From assembly GCA_016218415.1 (NCBI GenBank), contig JACRED010000047.1:1-42221 (forward strand): a stretch of DNA of 42,221 nucleotides. Direction: 5' to 3'. The notes beneath the pieces are model-generated. The model was not told where the DNA came from and did no database searches. It was given only the letters and a program-made list of their open reading frames with translations. This document shows, one piece after another, positions 16,316 through 24,883 of this stretch. The first letter of the stretch is position 1; every line of letters starts with the position of its first letter. Both the position numbers and the translations under genes were made by a program. This DNA is from Nitrosomonadales bacterium (lineage in GTDB: Bacteria; Pseudomonadota; Gammaproteobacteria; Burkholderiales; Gallionellaceae).

Positions 16316-16825
16316 CTATTTTGCCGATCTCTGTTTGTGTATCTCCTGATTTTTAGCCAGAGCCTCTTCGCTGGCCTTCTTCTCAAGATCAAGGCGAACA
16401 AGTGGGTCTAACCCCTCCAATTTTTTCCTTGGCTCAGGCATAAAATCAACAATCGTTCCACGAACTGGGTTCAAATCATAAGCACGGCGCGCAGTGTACT
16501 TATCCAACGCATCCATCAGTGCTTTGCGTGGGTCAGGCTCTGGCGGCTCGTCATATTGACCCAACAGCAGCCAGCTAGGGGTTACCTCCAGCGCAGTTGC
16601 CAGAAGACGAATTCCCCGTGCATCCGGCAAGTTCTTACCCTGTTCATAACCAACAATGGAAGGGCGAGACAATCCCCGGCCTTCCGGGTCAATCTCTGGA
16701 TATTTGGTCAGGATGCTCAAAGCTTCCTGAGTGAGACCCTTTTGTTCACGAATTAGCTTAATTCGGAAACCCAAGTCATCCTCTGGAACCTTAACTTTCG
16801 TATTGTTGACGTTGTCCTGACTCAA
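16316..16825 (-). CDS. XRE-family repressor (CI-like)
   Basis: 169 residues. Residues about 20-85 hold a classic XRE helix-turn-helix (RIKLIREQKGLTQEALSILT, then SRPSIVGYEQGKNLPDARGI). The start is a TTG at 16825, since no ATG lies between the upstream stop and the domain. The C-terminal half is charged and helical; no LexA-like protease site is seen. As the only repressor of this type in the element and divergent from higBA, it is the likely master repressor. Confidence 0.8.
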   Translation of the reverse strand: MSQDNVNNTKVKVPEDDLGFRIKLIREQKGLTQEALSILTKYPEIDPEGRGLSRPSIVGYEQGKNLPDARGIRLLATALEVTPSWLLLGQYDEPPEPDPRKALMDALDKYTARRAYDLNPVRGTIVDFMPEPRKKLEGLDPLVRLDLEKKASEEALAKNQEIHKQRSAK

Positions 16826-16938
16826 TTCAAATCCCGTTCAAAAGTGCTTCGATACTGGTTTTCAAGGGGGCATTATTGCAGGGTGGAGGATAGTACGCCA
16901 GTGGAAAGGTACTCAATGGGATGGTATCCAAGTCGGGG

Positions 16939-16966
16939 TTGAATTATACCTAATTCGGTATATAAT
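16939..16966 (+). promoter_or_regulatory. higBA promoter with palindromic operator
   Basis: -35 TTGAAT (16939-16944), 16-bp spacer, -10 TATAAT (16961-16966). The start codon of higB is at 16974, so transcription would begin on or next to the ATG and the mRNA may be leaderless. An 18-bp palindrome, TATACC-TAATTC-GGTATA (16945-16962), lies between the two boxes, as expected for antitoxin autoregulation. Confidence 0.8.
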
Positions 16967-16973
16967 ATCCAGC

Positions 16974-17348
16974 ATGAAAACTCCACCTTTCACAGACAAG
17001 CCGTTGCACTGGGTTGGCTCTTCCAAAAAAGACTTGCTGAATTTTCCCGGTGAAGTGGTGAGCGATGTTGGTTTCGCCCTTGGTGTGGTTCAGCAAGGCG
17101 GCATGCCGCCCTCGGCAAAGCACTGGAAGGGGGAAGGTGCCGGGGTGCTGGAAATTGTGGAAGATCACCGGGGCGATACGTTCAGGGTGGTCTATACCGT
17201 TCGATTTGAGCAGGCGATATATGTGCTGCATAGCTTCCAGAAAAAATCACCTTCTGGCATCAGGACGGCAAGCACGGATATTGAGTTGATCCACGAACGA
17301 TTGAAGTTGGCAAAATCAGATTACGAGGTGCGCTATGAAAAAAAATGA
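16974..17348 (+). CDS. higB: HigB-like toxin (RelE/Gp49-like)
   Basis: 124 residues. The signature is present: GVLEIVEDHRGDTFRVVYTV and YVLHSFQKKSPSGIRTASTD, typical of DUF891/Gp49-like RelE-superfamily toxins, which cut mRNA on the ribosome in studied cases. The toxin precedes the antitoxin, the HigBA order. It starts 8 nt after the -10 box (probably leaderless) and overlaps the antitoxin gene by 14 nt. It lies inside the integrated element and may help keep it. Confidence 0.88.
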   Translation: MKTPPFTDKPLHWVGSSKKDLLNFPGEVVSDVGFALGVVQQGGMPPSAKHWKGEGAGVLEIVEDHRGDTFRVVYTVRFEQAIYVLHSFQKKSPSGIRTASTDIELIHERLKLAKSDYEVRYEKK

Positions 17349-17667
17349 AGTTATCGAAGCAGGCAGCGGGGACGTGTTCACCGATCTTGGTTTTCAGGAT
17401 GCGGGGGAACGCAAGCTGCGCGTGCAGTTGGCGATGCGGATAAACGAGTTGCTACTGGAACGGAAACTCACCCAGGCAAAAGCATCGGCGCTGTTCGGTA
17501 TTCCGCAGCCGCATATCTCCGACCTCAAGCACTACAAGCTGGCGCGCTTTTCTTCTGAGCGGTTGATGCACTTCATCACCATGCTGGATCGTGATGTCGA
17601 AATCATCATTCGCCCGAAAGCCAAGGGGCATGAATCCGGTTTACTGTCTGTTTTAGTGGCCGCGTAA
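17335..17667 (+). CDS. higA: HigA-like XRE antitoxin
   Basis: 110 residues. Residues about 30-80 form a helix-turn-helix of the HTH_37 type (LTQAKASALFGIPQPHISDL, then KHYKLARFSSERLMHFI). It overlaps the toxin gene by 14 nt. It should neutralise the toxin and repress through the palindrome at 16945-16962. It is the last gene before the right attachment repeat. Confidence 0.88.
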   Translation: MKKNEVIEAGSGDVFTDLGFQDAGERKLRVQLAMRINELLLERKLTQAKASALFGIPQPHISDLKHYKLARFSSERLMHFITMLDRDVEIIIRPKAKGHESGLLSVLVAA

Positions 17668-17703
17668 TCGGCTGCAACCACCCCGAAAATCTCCGCGTTT
17701 TAG

Positions 17704-17714
17704 CTGTCTAATAT
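17704..17714. other. Attachment site core, right end (attR)
   Basis: ctgtctaatat, identical to 11370-11380. To its right GCAACCC (17719-17725) and GGGTTGC (17740-17746) form a hairpin, and an inverted TTAGACA occurs at 17773-17779. This flank should be the original mutS upstream DNA. The stretch from 17715 to the DUF47 stop at 17889 holds no gene I can support. Confidence 0.7.
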
Positions 17715-17888
17715 CCCGGCAACCCTCCAGCACTGGCACGGGTTGCGAGGGAGCATCAATGCAATACGCATTTTAGACAGCCACTCAAAAACCCAATTTA
17801 AAATCATCGCGCTACCGCTGTTTGATTTGGCTAATGCTGCATCATCGGGGTGTGGGGTGATTTTTCAGGTGCGTTCATCAGGCAGGGC

Positions 17889-18530
17889 TCAGCTGATCTT
17901 GACCACGATGTCGTGCAGGCGGTTGGCACACAGCGCCATGTGGTGGGCGGCGTTGGTCAGGTGGCGGTAGATCTCGCGGCGCTTGAACATGTTGATGTAG
18001 TCGTCGCCCTCGAACAGGATGGGCAGGGCGGCGCGGTACAGCTTCTCGGCGTGGCGGTCGGCATGGCGCGCCTCATTGGCATCCAGCGCGGCGTCGGCAG
18101 GAGAGGTGCCGAGCTTGGCGTAGCCGCTGGCCAGCGCATCGACGCCATCCTTGATGCTGTGCGAGATGTCGCGCATGAAGTCATCCGGCGTGACGCCGAG
18201 CATGTCCATCTCGTGCACCGTGGTCTTGCAATACAACACGATGTCATCCAGCGCCATGATGGTGCGGTAGATGTCTTCGCGGTCGATGGGGGTGGAGAAG
18301 GCGTCGTTGAGTTCATGCAGGTTGCGCGCCTTGATCAGGTCGGCCTCGTGCACGTCCTGCTTGAGCGCCTCTGCGACCTTGGGGTCGCCATGTTCCATGT
18401 AGGCGACCAGCAGGTTCACGGTGTGCGTGACCTTGACGGTCTGTTCGGAGAGCTTTCCGAAGAAATCCGGCGCCTTCGGGAAGATTTTATCCCGCAGGGT
18501 GACAAGCAATGTTTTTGCGGCTTCGAGCAT
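17889..18530 (-). CDS. DUF47 / PhoU-like Pit accessory protein
   Basis: 213 residues, all helical, cytoplasmic. It matches the DUF47 (TIGR00153) family, distant relatives of PhoU, that are found next to low-affinity phosphate transporters and are thought to adjust them. Conserved segments include FPKAPDFFGKLSEQTVKV and NMFKRREIYRHLTNAAHHMA near the C-terminus. It starts 5 nt after the pit stop codon on the same strand, so it forms a two-gene operon with it. Confidence 0.92.
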   Translation of the reverse strand: MLEAAKTLLVTLRDKIFPKAPDFFGKLSEQTVKVTHTVNLLVAYMEHGDPKVAEALKQDVHEADLIKARNLHELNDAFSTPIDREDIYRTIMALDDIVLYCKTTVHEMDMLGVTPDDFMRDISHSIKDGVDALASGYAKLGTSPADAALDANEARHADRHAEKLYRAALPILFEGDDYINMFKRREIYRHLTNAAHHMALCANRLHDIVVKIS

Positions 18531-18535
18531 GACGG

Positions 18536-19570
18536 TTATTTGATGAGTGCGTGAACGAGAAGATAGCAGCTAATCGACATCAACGCAGCACCCGGGATGG
18601 TGATCACCCAGGTGGTGGCGATCTCGCGCGCCTTGCCCCAGCGCACGGCCTTGGGACGCTCGGAAGCGCCGATGCCCATGATGGATGAGGCGACCACATG
18701 GGTGGTGGATACGGGCGCGCCGAACAGCGACGAGCCGAAGATCACGCCTGCCGCGGTCATCTGCGAATTCAGCGCGTGCAGCGGGCGTATCTTGTAGATC
18801 GAAAAGCCCAGCGTGCGCACGATCTGCCAGCCGCCGGAAAGGATGCCCAGGGTGATGGCGAGCGAGCAGGCCAGCATCACCCAGAACGGCACGTCGAAAC
18901 TGGGGATGAAACCGCCGAGCAGCAGCACCAGCGTCAGGATGCCCATGCTCTTCTGCGCGTCGTTGGCGCCGTGCGAGAAGGCCAGCCCGGCCGAGGTGAC
19001 ATATTGCAGATGGCGCAGGTCGCGGTTGATCGAGGGGTGGGCGCCACGCAGCAGCGCCAGCATGATGCGGTGCAGTACAAAACCGGCCCAGAAGCCGATG
19101 ATGGGTGACAGGATCAGCGCGACGACCACCTTGGCGACGCCGTTCAGCTCCCCGTGCAGCAGGTCGCCGAATCCCCACACCACATGGCTGGAGCCGGCGG
19201 CGACCATGACCACGCCGGCCAGGCCGCCGACCAGCGCATGGGACGAGGAGGAAGGGATGCCGAACCACCAGGTCAGCAGGTTCCACGCGATCGCGCCGCT
19301 CAGGCCGCACAGCACGATCATCAGTGCGAGCACGCGGTCGATGTCGTCGAATGTGACGAATTTTCCGATGGTGTTGGCCACCGCCGTGCCGCCCAGCAGC
19401 GGGCCGAGGAATTCGAAGAAGGCCACCAGCAGCACGGCCTGCACAGGGGTCATCGCGCGCGAGGCGATGACCGTGGCGATGATGTTGGCGGCGTCATGGA
19501 AGCCGTTGGTGTACTCGAACACCAGCACCACGACGATGGTCGCGATTGCCAGGATGAGGATGGTGTCCAC
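18536..19570 (-). CDS. pit: Low-affinity inorganic phosphate transporter (Pit)
   Basis: 344 residues with about ten membrane helices. Both inverted PiT repeats are visible: FEYTNGFHDAAN (18-29) and FSHGANDAQKSMG (198-210), the signature phosphate/cation-binding loops. It imports metal-phosphate complexes by proton symport. At 344 residues it is shorter than E. coli PitA (499), which is normal for the compact form associated with DUF47. It is cotranscribed with the DUF47 gene. Confidence 0.93.
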   Translation of the reverse strand: MDTILILAIATIVVVLVFEYTNGFHDAANIIATVIASRAMTPVQAVLLVAFFEFLGPLLGGTAVANTIGKFVTFDDIDRVLALMIVLCGLSGAIAWNLLTWWFGIPSSSSHALVGGLAGVVMVAAGSSHVVWGFGDLLHGELNGVAKVVVALILSPIIGFWAGFVLHRIMLALLRGAHPSINRDLRHLQYVTSAGLAFSHGANDAQKSMGILTLVLLLGGFIPSFDVPFWVMLACSLAITLGILSGGWQIVRTLGFSIYKIRPLHALNSQMTAAGVIFGSSLFGAPVSTTHVVASSIMGIGASERPKAVRWGKAREIATTWVITIPGAALMSISCYLLVHALIK

Positions 19571-19594
19571 GTCGGCGCCAGCCTGTACTGCTGT

Positions 19595-20392
19595 TTAAGC
19601 TTTCAATCCCGGCGTCAGATGCGGCTTGATGACTTCCAGCAGCAATGGGTGGATGTTCGGGTTGCCCGCGCAGATGTGCCCGGTCTTGAGGAAGGTGTCG
19701 GAGCCGTGCAGGTCGCTGACCATGCCGCCCGCCTCGGTGATCAGCAGCGTGCCGGCGGCGATGTCCCAGACGTGCAGCCCGGTCTCGAAGAAACCGTCAT
19801 AGCGTCCGGCGGCCATCCATGCGAGATCCAGCGCGGCAGAGCCGGGACGGCGCAGGCCGGAGGTCTGTTGCATCAGGTCCTTGAAGATGCCGATATAGGC
19901 ATCCATGTGCTCGAACTTGGTGTAGGGGAAGCCGGTGCCGATCAGGCTGTCCGCAAGGTGGATGCGCTTGGTGACGCGCAGGCGCTTGTCGTTGAGGAAC
20001 GCGCCGCGTCCGCGTGTGGCGGTAAACAGTTCGTTCTTGACCGGGTCGTACACCACCGCCTGGGTGATGATGCCTTTGTGTTGCAGCGCGATGGACACGG
20101 CGAATTGCGGAAAGCCGTGCAGGAAATTGGTCGTGCCATCCAGCGGATCGATGATCCAGACGAAATCGGACTCGCCTTGGTTGCCGCTCTCTTCTGCTAG
20201 AATCGCATGGTCCGGATAGGCTTCCAGCAGGGTCTGGATGATGGTCTGCTCGGCGGCGCGATCGACCTCGCTGACGAAATCCGCGTGGGACTTTTTGGTG
20301 ACTGTGAGGTGGTCGATCTTGTCGGCGGAGCGGTAGATCAGATTACCGGCGCGACGCGCGGCCTTCACCGCTGTGTTGAGCATGGGGTGCAT
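19595..20392 (-). CDS. suhB: Inositol-1-monophosphatase family protein SuhB
   Basis: 265 residues. Metal-binding motifs are intact: E67-E68 (AEESG), D82-P-L-D85-G-T-T ([11 protein letters not shown]), and the C-terminal [15 protein letters not shown]. The family hydrolyses inositol phosphates, and E. coli SuhB also joins rRNA transcription antitermination. The ATG at 20392 is chosen as it begins the conserved [16 protein letters not shown] head; the longer frame has no support. Divergent from trmJ, as in many betaproteobacteria. Confidence 0.93.
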   Translation of the reverse strand: MHPMLNTAVKAARRAGNLIYRSADKIDHLTVTKKSHADFVSEVDRAAEQTIIQTLLEAYPDHAILAEESGNQGESDFVWIIDPLDGTTNFLHGFPQFAVSIALQHKGIITQAVVYDPVKNELFTATRGRGAFLNDKRLRVTKRIHLADSLIGTGFPYTKFEHMDAYIGIFKDLMQQTSGLRRPGSAALDLAWMAAGRYDGFFETGLHVWDIAAGTLLITEAGGMVSDLHGSDTFLKTGHICAGNPNIHPLLLEVIKPHLTPGLKA

Positions 20393-20476
20393 ATTAAGTA
20401 CGACCTTTTTAATGAGCTGGGGGAATCCAGTGCGCATTTTAGTTGGAATCGCGTTTTGAATAAACATAATCCTTTT

Positions 20477-21229
20477 TTGAATGTCCGGGTCGTGCTCAGC
20501 CACACCACCCACCCTGGCAACATCGGCGCGGCGGCGCGCGCGATGAAGACGATGGGCCTGCGCCATCTGTACCTGATCAACCCGCGCCATTTCCCAGACC
20601 CGCAGGCCGATGCGATGGCCGCCGGCGCGGACGATGTATTGCGCGACGCGGTGGTGTGCGGCTCGATAGACGAGGCCTTGTACGGCGTGGTGTTCACCGT
20701 GGCGATGACGGCCAGGCTGCGCGACATTTCACTTGAGGTGAAAACCCCGCGCGACGCGATGCCCACGCTGTTGCAACAGGCCGCTGCACAGCCCGTGGCG
20801 TTGCTGTTCGGCACCGAGATGTCCGGCCTGACCAATGAGGAGATGGGCAAGGCGCAATTGCTGGCGCACATTCCAGCCAATCCGGATTTCTCGTCGCTCA
20901 ATCTGGCTGCGGCGGTACAGGTGATGGCCTACGAGTTGAGCGTCGCCGCGCAAAACTTCACCCCGAGCGCGCAAGCGTTCATTCCAGCCTCTCACGAGCA
21001 ACTGGAGGGCTTTTATGCCCATCTGGAAAAGACGCTGCATGAGATCGGTTTTTTCACCACGCAGAATCCCGCGCGGATGATGCAACGTCTGCGCCGTTTA
21101 TACGCGCGCGCGCGCCTGGAACAGGAGGAGATCAACATCCTGCGCGGTATATTAAGCGTCACAACCGAGTACAATGCGCGCCTCAAATCGCGCTATCAGG
21201 AAGAACATCGCAATGTTTCGGAACATTAG
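20477..21229 (+). CDS. trmJ: tRNA (Cm32/Um32) 2'-O-methyltransferase TrmJ
   Basis: About 250 residues. SPOUT-class motifs are clear: [33 protein letters not shown], and [16 protein letters not shown], which form the SAM-binding trefoil knot. It methylates ribose 32 of tRNAs. No ATG lies in frame at the right place; the TTG at 20477 gives the normal few residues before the first strand. A GTG at 20387 is the alternative. It overlaps cysE by 17 nt. Confidence 0.88.
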   Translation: MNVRVVLSHTTHPGNIGAAARAMKTMGLRHLYLINPRHFPDPQADAMAAGADDVLRDAVVCGSIDEALYGVVFTVAMTARLRDISLEVKTPRDAMPTLLQQAAAQPVALLFGTEMSGLTNEEMGKAQLLAHIPANPDFSSLNLAAAVQVMAYELSVAAQNFTPSAQAFIPASHEQLEGFYAHLEKTLHEIGFFTTQNPARMMQRLRRLYARARLEQEEINILRGILSVTTEYNARLKSRYQEEHRNVSEH

Positions 21230-21944
21230 AGAGGACATCGCCAGCGTATTCGACCGTGACCCCGCGGCGCGCAGCACTTTCGAAGTGTTGACCTGCTATC
21301 CGGGCCTGCACGCGCGCATCCTGCACCGCCTGTCGAACAAGCTGTGGCACGCCAACTTCAAATGGATGGCGCGTTTCCTGTCGCACATCGCACGCGGGTT
21401 GACCGGCATCGAGATCCATCCCGGCGCGACCATAGGGCGGCGTTTCTTCATCGATCACGGGATGGGTGTGGTGATAGGCGAAACCGCCGAGATTGGCGAT
21501 GACGTAACCTTGTACCATGGTGTCACGCTGGGCGGTACGTCATGGAAGGAAGGCAAGCGCCATCCCACGCTGGGCAACAGCGTGGTGGTGGGAGCGGGCG
21601 CCAAGATACTCGGCCCGATCAGCATCGGCAACGGCGCGAAGATCGGCTCGAATGCAGTGGTGGTGAAAGATGTTCCGGCAGGCGCAACGGCAACCGGTAT
21701 CCCGGCGCGCATCCTCGATGAAGAGAAGAAGGCGTCGACCGGTTTTAATGCCTACGGGATAGGCAACGACCAGAATGACCCGGTCAACAAGGCATTGCAC
21801 GGCCTGATCGGGCATAGCGTGACGGTGGACCAGCGCATCGACTTTATCCTGCAACAGCTTGAAAAAATGGGCGTGCGTGTCGATGAAGAGCGCGCCACCG
21901 CCGACAAGTTTGACCCCAATCACCTGAACCATATAGTTGACTAA
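21213..21944 (+). CDS. cysE: Serine O-acetyltransferase CysE
   Basis: 243 residues. Left-handed beta-helix hexapeptide repeats run from [20 protein letters not shown] through [20 protein letters not shown] to [14 protein letters not shown]; catalytic His is in FIDHGMG. It makes O-acetylserine for cysteine synthesis. AGGAAG lies 8 nt upstream of the ATG. The C-terminal tail is longer than in E. coli and does not end in Ile, so the usual binding tail for CysK is uncertain. Its stop codon lies inside the IscR-type site of the next gene. Confidence 0.94.
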   Translation: MFRNIREDIASVFDRDPAARSTFEVLTCYPGLHARILHRLSNKLWHANFKWMARFLSHIARGLTGIEIHPGATIGRRFFIDHGMGVVIGETAEIGDDVTLYHGVTLGGTSWKEGKRHPTLGNSVVVGAGAKILGPISIGNGAKIGSNAVVVKDVPAGATATGIPARILDEEKKASTGFNAYGIGNDQNDPVNKALHGLIGHSVTVDQRIDFILQQLEKMGVRVDEERATADKFDPNHLNHIVD

Positions 21945-21965
21945 ATTATTTGGGTATCCTAACAT
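21933..21965 (+). promoter_or_regulatory. iscR promoter with IscR type-1-like operator
   Basis: -35 TTGACT (21937-21942), 17-bp spacer, -10 TAACAT (21960-21965). The 25-bp span 21933-21957 (ATAGTTGACTAAATTATTTG, then GGTAT) matches the ATA-x3-GACT(A)AAT-pattern of type-1 IscR sites recognised by the [2Fe-2S] form. It overlaps the cysE stop codon and covers the -35 box, predicting autorepression. Confidence 0.8.
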
Positions 21966-22045
21966 GCGGGTGTTTGAGCTCGCCGGAAAACTGATGAGCA
22001 AGGTTCGGCACTACCCATATTTATATTTAACGATCGGAGAATGAT

Positions 22046-22519
22046 ATGAGATTGACCACTAAAGGGCGTTTTGCCGTGACGGCGATGGTGGACTTGGCGA
22101 CCCGCGGCGGCAAGGCTCCGGTGACGCTGGCTTCCATCAGCGAGCGCCAAAGTATTTCGCTCTCCTATCTGGAGCAATTGTTCGGCAAGCTGCGCCGAAA
22201 CAAGATTGTGGAAAGCGTGCGCGGGCCCGGGGGCGGATATTACCTGGCGCGCCCCGGCAACAAAATCTCCATTGCGGAAATCGTGGTCGCAGTGGATGAG
22301 CCGCTGGATGCCACCAAGTGCGGCGGCATGGGTAACTGCCACGGCGAAGAGCACCCCTGTCTCACCCATGACTTGTGGATGGGGCTGAATGAAAAGATCC
22401 TCGATTATCTGGAATCGGTCACCTTGCAGCAGCTGGTGGAGAACCACAGCAATCGCAGCCAGGGCACCTCAACTGTGGTCTTGAAAAAATCGATCAAACC
22501 CCAGGCCACCCCGGTCTGA
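22046..22519 (+). CDS. iscR: Fe-S cluster-responsive regulator IscR (Rrf2 family)
   Basis: 157 residues. The N-terminal winged helix ([20 protein letters not shown], then [13 protein letters not shown]) is standard, and the three cluster cysteines are C92, C98 and C105 (one residue more between the last two than in E. coli, C92/C98/C104), with H108 following. GGAGA lies just upstream of the ATG. It controls Fe-S biogenesis genes. The usual iscSUA genes do not follow; dsbB does. Confidence 0.94.
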   Translation: MRLTTKGRFAVTAMVDLATRGGKAPVTLASISERQSISLSYLEQLFGKLRRNKIVESVRGPGGGYYLARPGNKISIAEIVVAVDEPLDATKCGGMGNCHGEEHPCLTHDLWMGLNEKILDYLESVTLQQLVENHSNRSQGTSTVVLKKSIKPQATPV

Positions 22520-22599
22520 AAATAGCGATATGCAAATTCCGGCGGGCCGTGAAAGTAGCGTGCACCGCCGGACGTTACCCCCAAATAACCGCACAACTC

Positions 22600-23106
22600 A
22601 TGAGTAAACTTTGGCGTAATATTTCCAACCGCTGGCTGTACCTGGCAGGCACCCTGTTCGCCAGCGGCCTGATAGGCTTCGGCTTGTTCCTGCAATATGT
22701 CAAACATCAGGATCCATGCCCGCTGTGCATGGTGCAACGCGTGGTGTTTATCGCCATATTGGCCATATTTGCCCTGGCTGCGCTGCACGGGCCGAAACGC
22801 ACCGGTGAGCGCATCTATGCGGCCCTGATCGCGTTGCTGTCGCTATCCGGTATCGCGGTCGCCGCACGACACATCTGGATACAGAATCTGCCCAAAGACC
22901 AGATACCCGCCTGCGGTCCCGGCCTGGATTACATGCTGGAGACCATGCCGCTGTCCAACGTCCTGAAACAGCTCATGCACGGCTCCGGTGAATGCGCGGC
23001 CAGGGGTTGGACTTTCCTGACGCTGGGCATCCCGGAGTGGTCATTGCTGTGCTACATCGTATTGGGCGTGTGGGCAGTGCTGATCGCGGCACGAAAAAAA
23101 GGCTGA
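22600..23106 (+). CDS. dsbB: Disulfide bond formation protein DsbB
   Basis: 168 residues with four membrane helices. Both redox pairs are present: C40-P-L-C43 in the first periplasmic loop, and C105 and C132 in the second. It reoxidises DsbA and passes electrons to quinone. The start at 22600 gives the usual short cytoplasmic head before the first helix. It follows iscR by 80 nt, so it may share its transcript. It converges on leuA across a bidirectional terminator. Confidence 0.94.
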   Translation: MSKLWRNISNRWLYLAGTLFASGLIGFGLFLQYVKHQDPCPLCMVQRVVFIAILAIFALAALHGPKRTGERIYAALIALLSLSGIAVAARHIWIQNLPKDQIPACGPGLDYMLETMPLSNVLKQLMHGSGECAARGWTFLTLGIPEWSLLCYIVLGVWAVLIAARKKG

Positions 23107-23124
23107 TTCGAGGAATCAGCCTTT
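23094..23124. terminator. Bidirectional terminator between dsbB and leuA
   Basis: GGCTGATT (23101-23108) pairs with AATCAGCC (23114-23121); seven A lie to the left and TTT to the right. It is strongest for the minus strand (leuA side), where seven T follow the stem, but can serve dsbB as well. Confidence 0.88.
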
Positions 23125-23145
23125 GCGCCGGATCAACCGGCAGAT

Positions 23146-24681
23146 TCAAACCTGCGGATGGGCGCGATGCAGCTTGCTATGGAGCTTGTTGAGCGCGTTG
23201 AGGTAGGCCTTGGCGGAAGCCACCACGATGTCCGTATCCGCACCCTGCCCGTTTACGATGCGTCCGCCTTTTGACAACCTCACGGTCACTTCACCCTGCG
23301 CATCGGTGCCGCTGGTGATGTTGTTCACCGAATACAATTGCAATTCGGTGCCGCTGTTGACGATCAGCTCTATCGCCTTGAAAGTCGCATCCACCGGCCC
23401 GCCGCCTTGCGCATCAGCCTGGTGATCTGTGCCATCTATGCTCATCACCACACGTGCCACCGGCATCACGCCTGTTTCGGAATGCGCACCCATCGCCACC
23501 AGCCGGTAATGTTCGCTGACCTGCGCCACCGCCTCATCGCTGACCAGTGCCTGCAAGTCCTCGTCGAAAATTTCGCTCTTGCGATCGGCCAATTCCTTGA
23601 AGCGCTGGAATGCCGCATTGAACGCATCTTCGGTAGCGAACTCGATATTCAGCGCGGTGAAACGCTGGCGCAACGCATTGCGCCCGGAGAGCTTGCCCAG
23701 GGTCAGCTTGTTGGCATTCCAGCCCACGTCTTCGGCGCGCATGATTTCGTAGGTCTCGCGATGCTTGATTACGCCGTCCTGATGTATCCCGGACTCATGC
23801 GCGAACGCATTCGCACCGACGATCGCCTTGTTCGGCTGCACCGGATAGCCGGTGATGCTGGAAACCAGCTTGGAGGTCGGCACGATCTGCGCGGTATCGA
23901 TACGCGTGTCCAGATTGAACACATCGCGGCGTGTTTTCACCGCCATCACGACTTCTTCCAGCGAAGCATTGCCCGCCCGCTCGCCCAGACCGTTGATGGT
24001 GCACTCGACCTGGCGGGCACCGTTCATCACCGCAGACAATGAGTTTGCCACCGCCAAACCCAGATCGTTGTGGCAATGCGTGGACCAGACCACCTTGTCC
24101 GAATTCGGCACGCGTGCGATCAACTGCCTGATGCGCTCGCCCCATGCGGCGGGAATCGAATAGCCCACCGTGTCGGGCACGTTCAGGGTTGTTGCGCCCG
24201 CCCTGATCACCGCATCGAACACGCGCACCAGGAAGTCCATATCCGAACGCACCGCATCCTCGGCGGAAAATTCCACATCGTCGGTATATTCGAGCGCCCA
24301 CTTCACCGCATTGACCGCACGCTCCACCACCTGATCCTCGGTCATCCGCAACTTGTGCTGCATGTGGATAGGGCTGGTGGCGATAAAAGTGTGGATGCGC
24401 CCGGATCTGGCCGGCTTGATCGCTTCACCGGCACGGCGCACGTCGTTTTCGCTGGCGCGCGCCAGCGAACATACGGTGGAATCCTTGATGGTTTCGGCCA
24501 CGCTCCGCACCGCCTCGAAATCGCCGGGACTGGCTGCCGCAAAGCCCGCCTCGATGATGTCCACGCCCAGTTTTTCCAGCTGGCGTGCGATGCGTATCTT
24601 CATGTCCCTGGTCATCGCCGCGCCGGGGCTTTGCTCGCCATCGCGCAACGTGGTGTCAAAAATAATCAATTTGTCTGTCAT
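23146..24681 (-). CDS. leuA: 2-isopropylmalate synthase LeuA
   Basis: 511 residues. The catalytic TIM barrel opens [20 protein letters not shown], metal-binding histidines are in [15 protein letters not shown], and [14 protein letters not shown] is present. The C-terminal regulatory domain (about 390-511) provides leucine feedback inhibition. It condenses acetyl-CoA with 2-oxoisovalerate, the first step of leucine synthesis. CTGGAG lies 8 nt before the ATG. A leucine-rich leader peptide (24768-24848) precedes it. Seen as the last gene of the cluster, but it has its own promoter. Confidence 0.97.
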   Translation of the reverse strand: MTDKLIIFDTTLRDGEQSPGAAMTRDMKIRIARQLEKLGVDIIEAGFAAASPGDFEAVRSVAETIKDSTVCSLARASENDVRRAGEAIKPARSGRIHTFIATSPIHMQHKLRMTEDQVVERAVNAVKWALEYTDDVEFSAEDAVRSDMDFLVRVFDAVIRAGATTLNVPDTVGYSIPAAWGERIRQLIARVPNSDKVVWSTHCHNDLGLAVANSLSAVMNGARQVECTINGLGERAGNASLEEVVMAVKTRRDVFNLDTRIDTAQIVPTSKLVSSITGYPVQPNKAIVGANAFAHESGIHQDGVIKHRETYEIMRAEDVGWNANKLTLGKLSGRNALRQRFTALNIEFATEDAFNAAFQRFKELADRKSEIFDEDLQALVSDEAVAQVSEHYRLVAMGAHSETGVMPVARVVMSIDGTDHQADAQGGGPVDATFKAIELIVNSGTELQLYSVNNITSGTDAQGEVTVRLSKGGRIVNGQGADTDIVVASAKAYLNALNKLHSKLHRAHPQV

Positions 24682-24767
24682 GATGAATACTCCAGTGCAA
24701 ACAGGTTAAACCTGCGGAACCGCTCCGGGTTGCCGCGCATATTGCTTTTAAATTGTCGGGGGTATGA

Positions 24768-24848
24768 TTAGCGCGCGCTGCGCAGCAGCAGCGCAGCCAG
24801 CAGGCTGAACGTGGAGTGAAGTTGTGCGATGTGCGTGGAGAAGTGCAT
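24768..24848 (-). CDS. Leucine-rich leader peptide of leuA (attenuator)
   Basis: A 26-residue peptide, MHFSTHIAQLHSTFSLLAAL followed by LLRSAR. Five of seven consecutive residues around Leu16-Leu22 are Leu (CTG CTG GCT GCG CTG CTG CTG), the classic arrangement of a leu attenuation leader. The promoter places the transcription start on or one base before its ATG, so it is probably read leaderless. Between it and leuA (86 nt) lie a perfect dyad CAGGTT-A-AACCTG and other short inverted repeats that could form alternative structures. Function is inferred from composition and position. Confidence 0.72.
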   Translation of the reverse strand: MHFSTHIAQLHSTFSLLAALLLRSAR

Positions 24849-24855
24849 GGAACGA

Positions 24856-24883
24856 ATATTACCAGTTTTACCGCCTCATGCAA
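24856..24883 (-). promoter_or_regulatory. leuA promoter
   Basis: On the minus strand: -35 TTGCAT (24878-24883), 16-bp spacer, -10 TAATAT (24856-24861). The -35 box overlaps the pssA stop codon. The distance to the leader ATG (7 nt) implies a leaderless leader-peptide mRNA. Confidence 0.7.

Larger units (their letters stand above)
11370..17714. mobile_element. Integrated inovirus-like satellite element (about 6.3 kb)
   Basis: Bounded by the direct repeat ctgtctaatat (11370-11380 and 17704-17714). Contents: tyrosine integrase, DUF4224 protein, small basic protein, DUF3653-like regulator, ssDNA-binding protein, gpII/X-type replication protein, a structured non-coding region, a small protein, two HTH regulators (minus strand), then a HigBA-type pair (plus strand). 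Replication and ssDNA-binding genes are those of filamentous phages, but no coat, pIII, pVI or Zot/pI gene is present. The logic (repressor, Rep, ssDNA-binding protein) resembles the RS1 satellite of phage CTX, except that this element brings its own integrase. Confidence 0.8.

Noticed and set aside
11363..17714. Integration into a tRNA gene, as for many tyrosine integrases
   Set aside because: No tRNA sequence is visible at either end; the target appears to be the DNA just upstream of mutS.
19154..20200. 348-residue plus-strand ORF across pit and suhB
   Set aside because: Antisense to two well-matched genes; His/Gln/Asp-rich composition typical of shadows.
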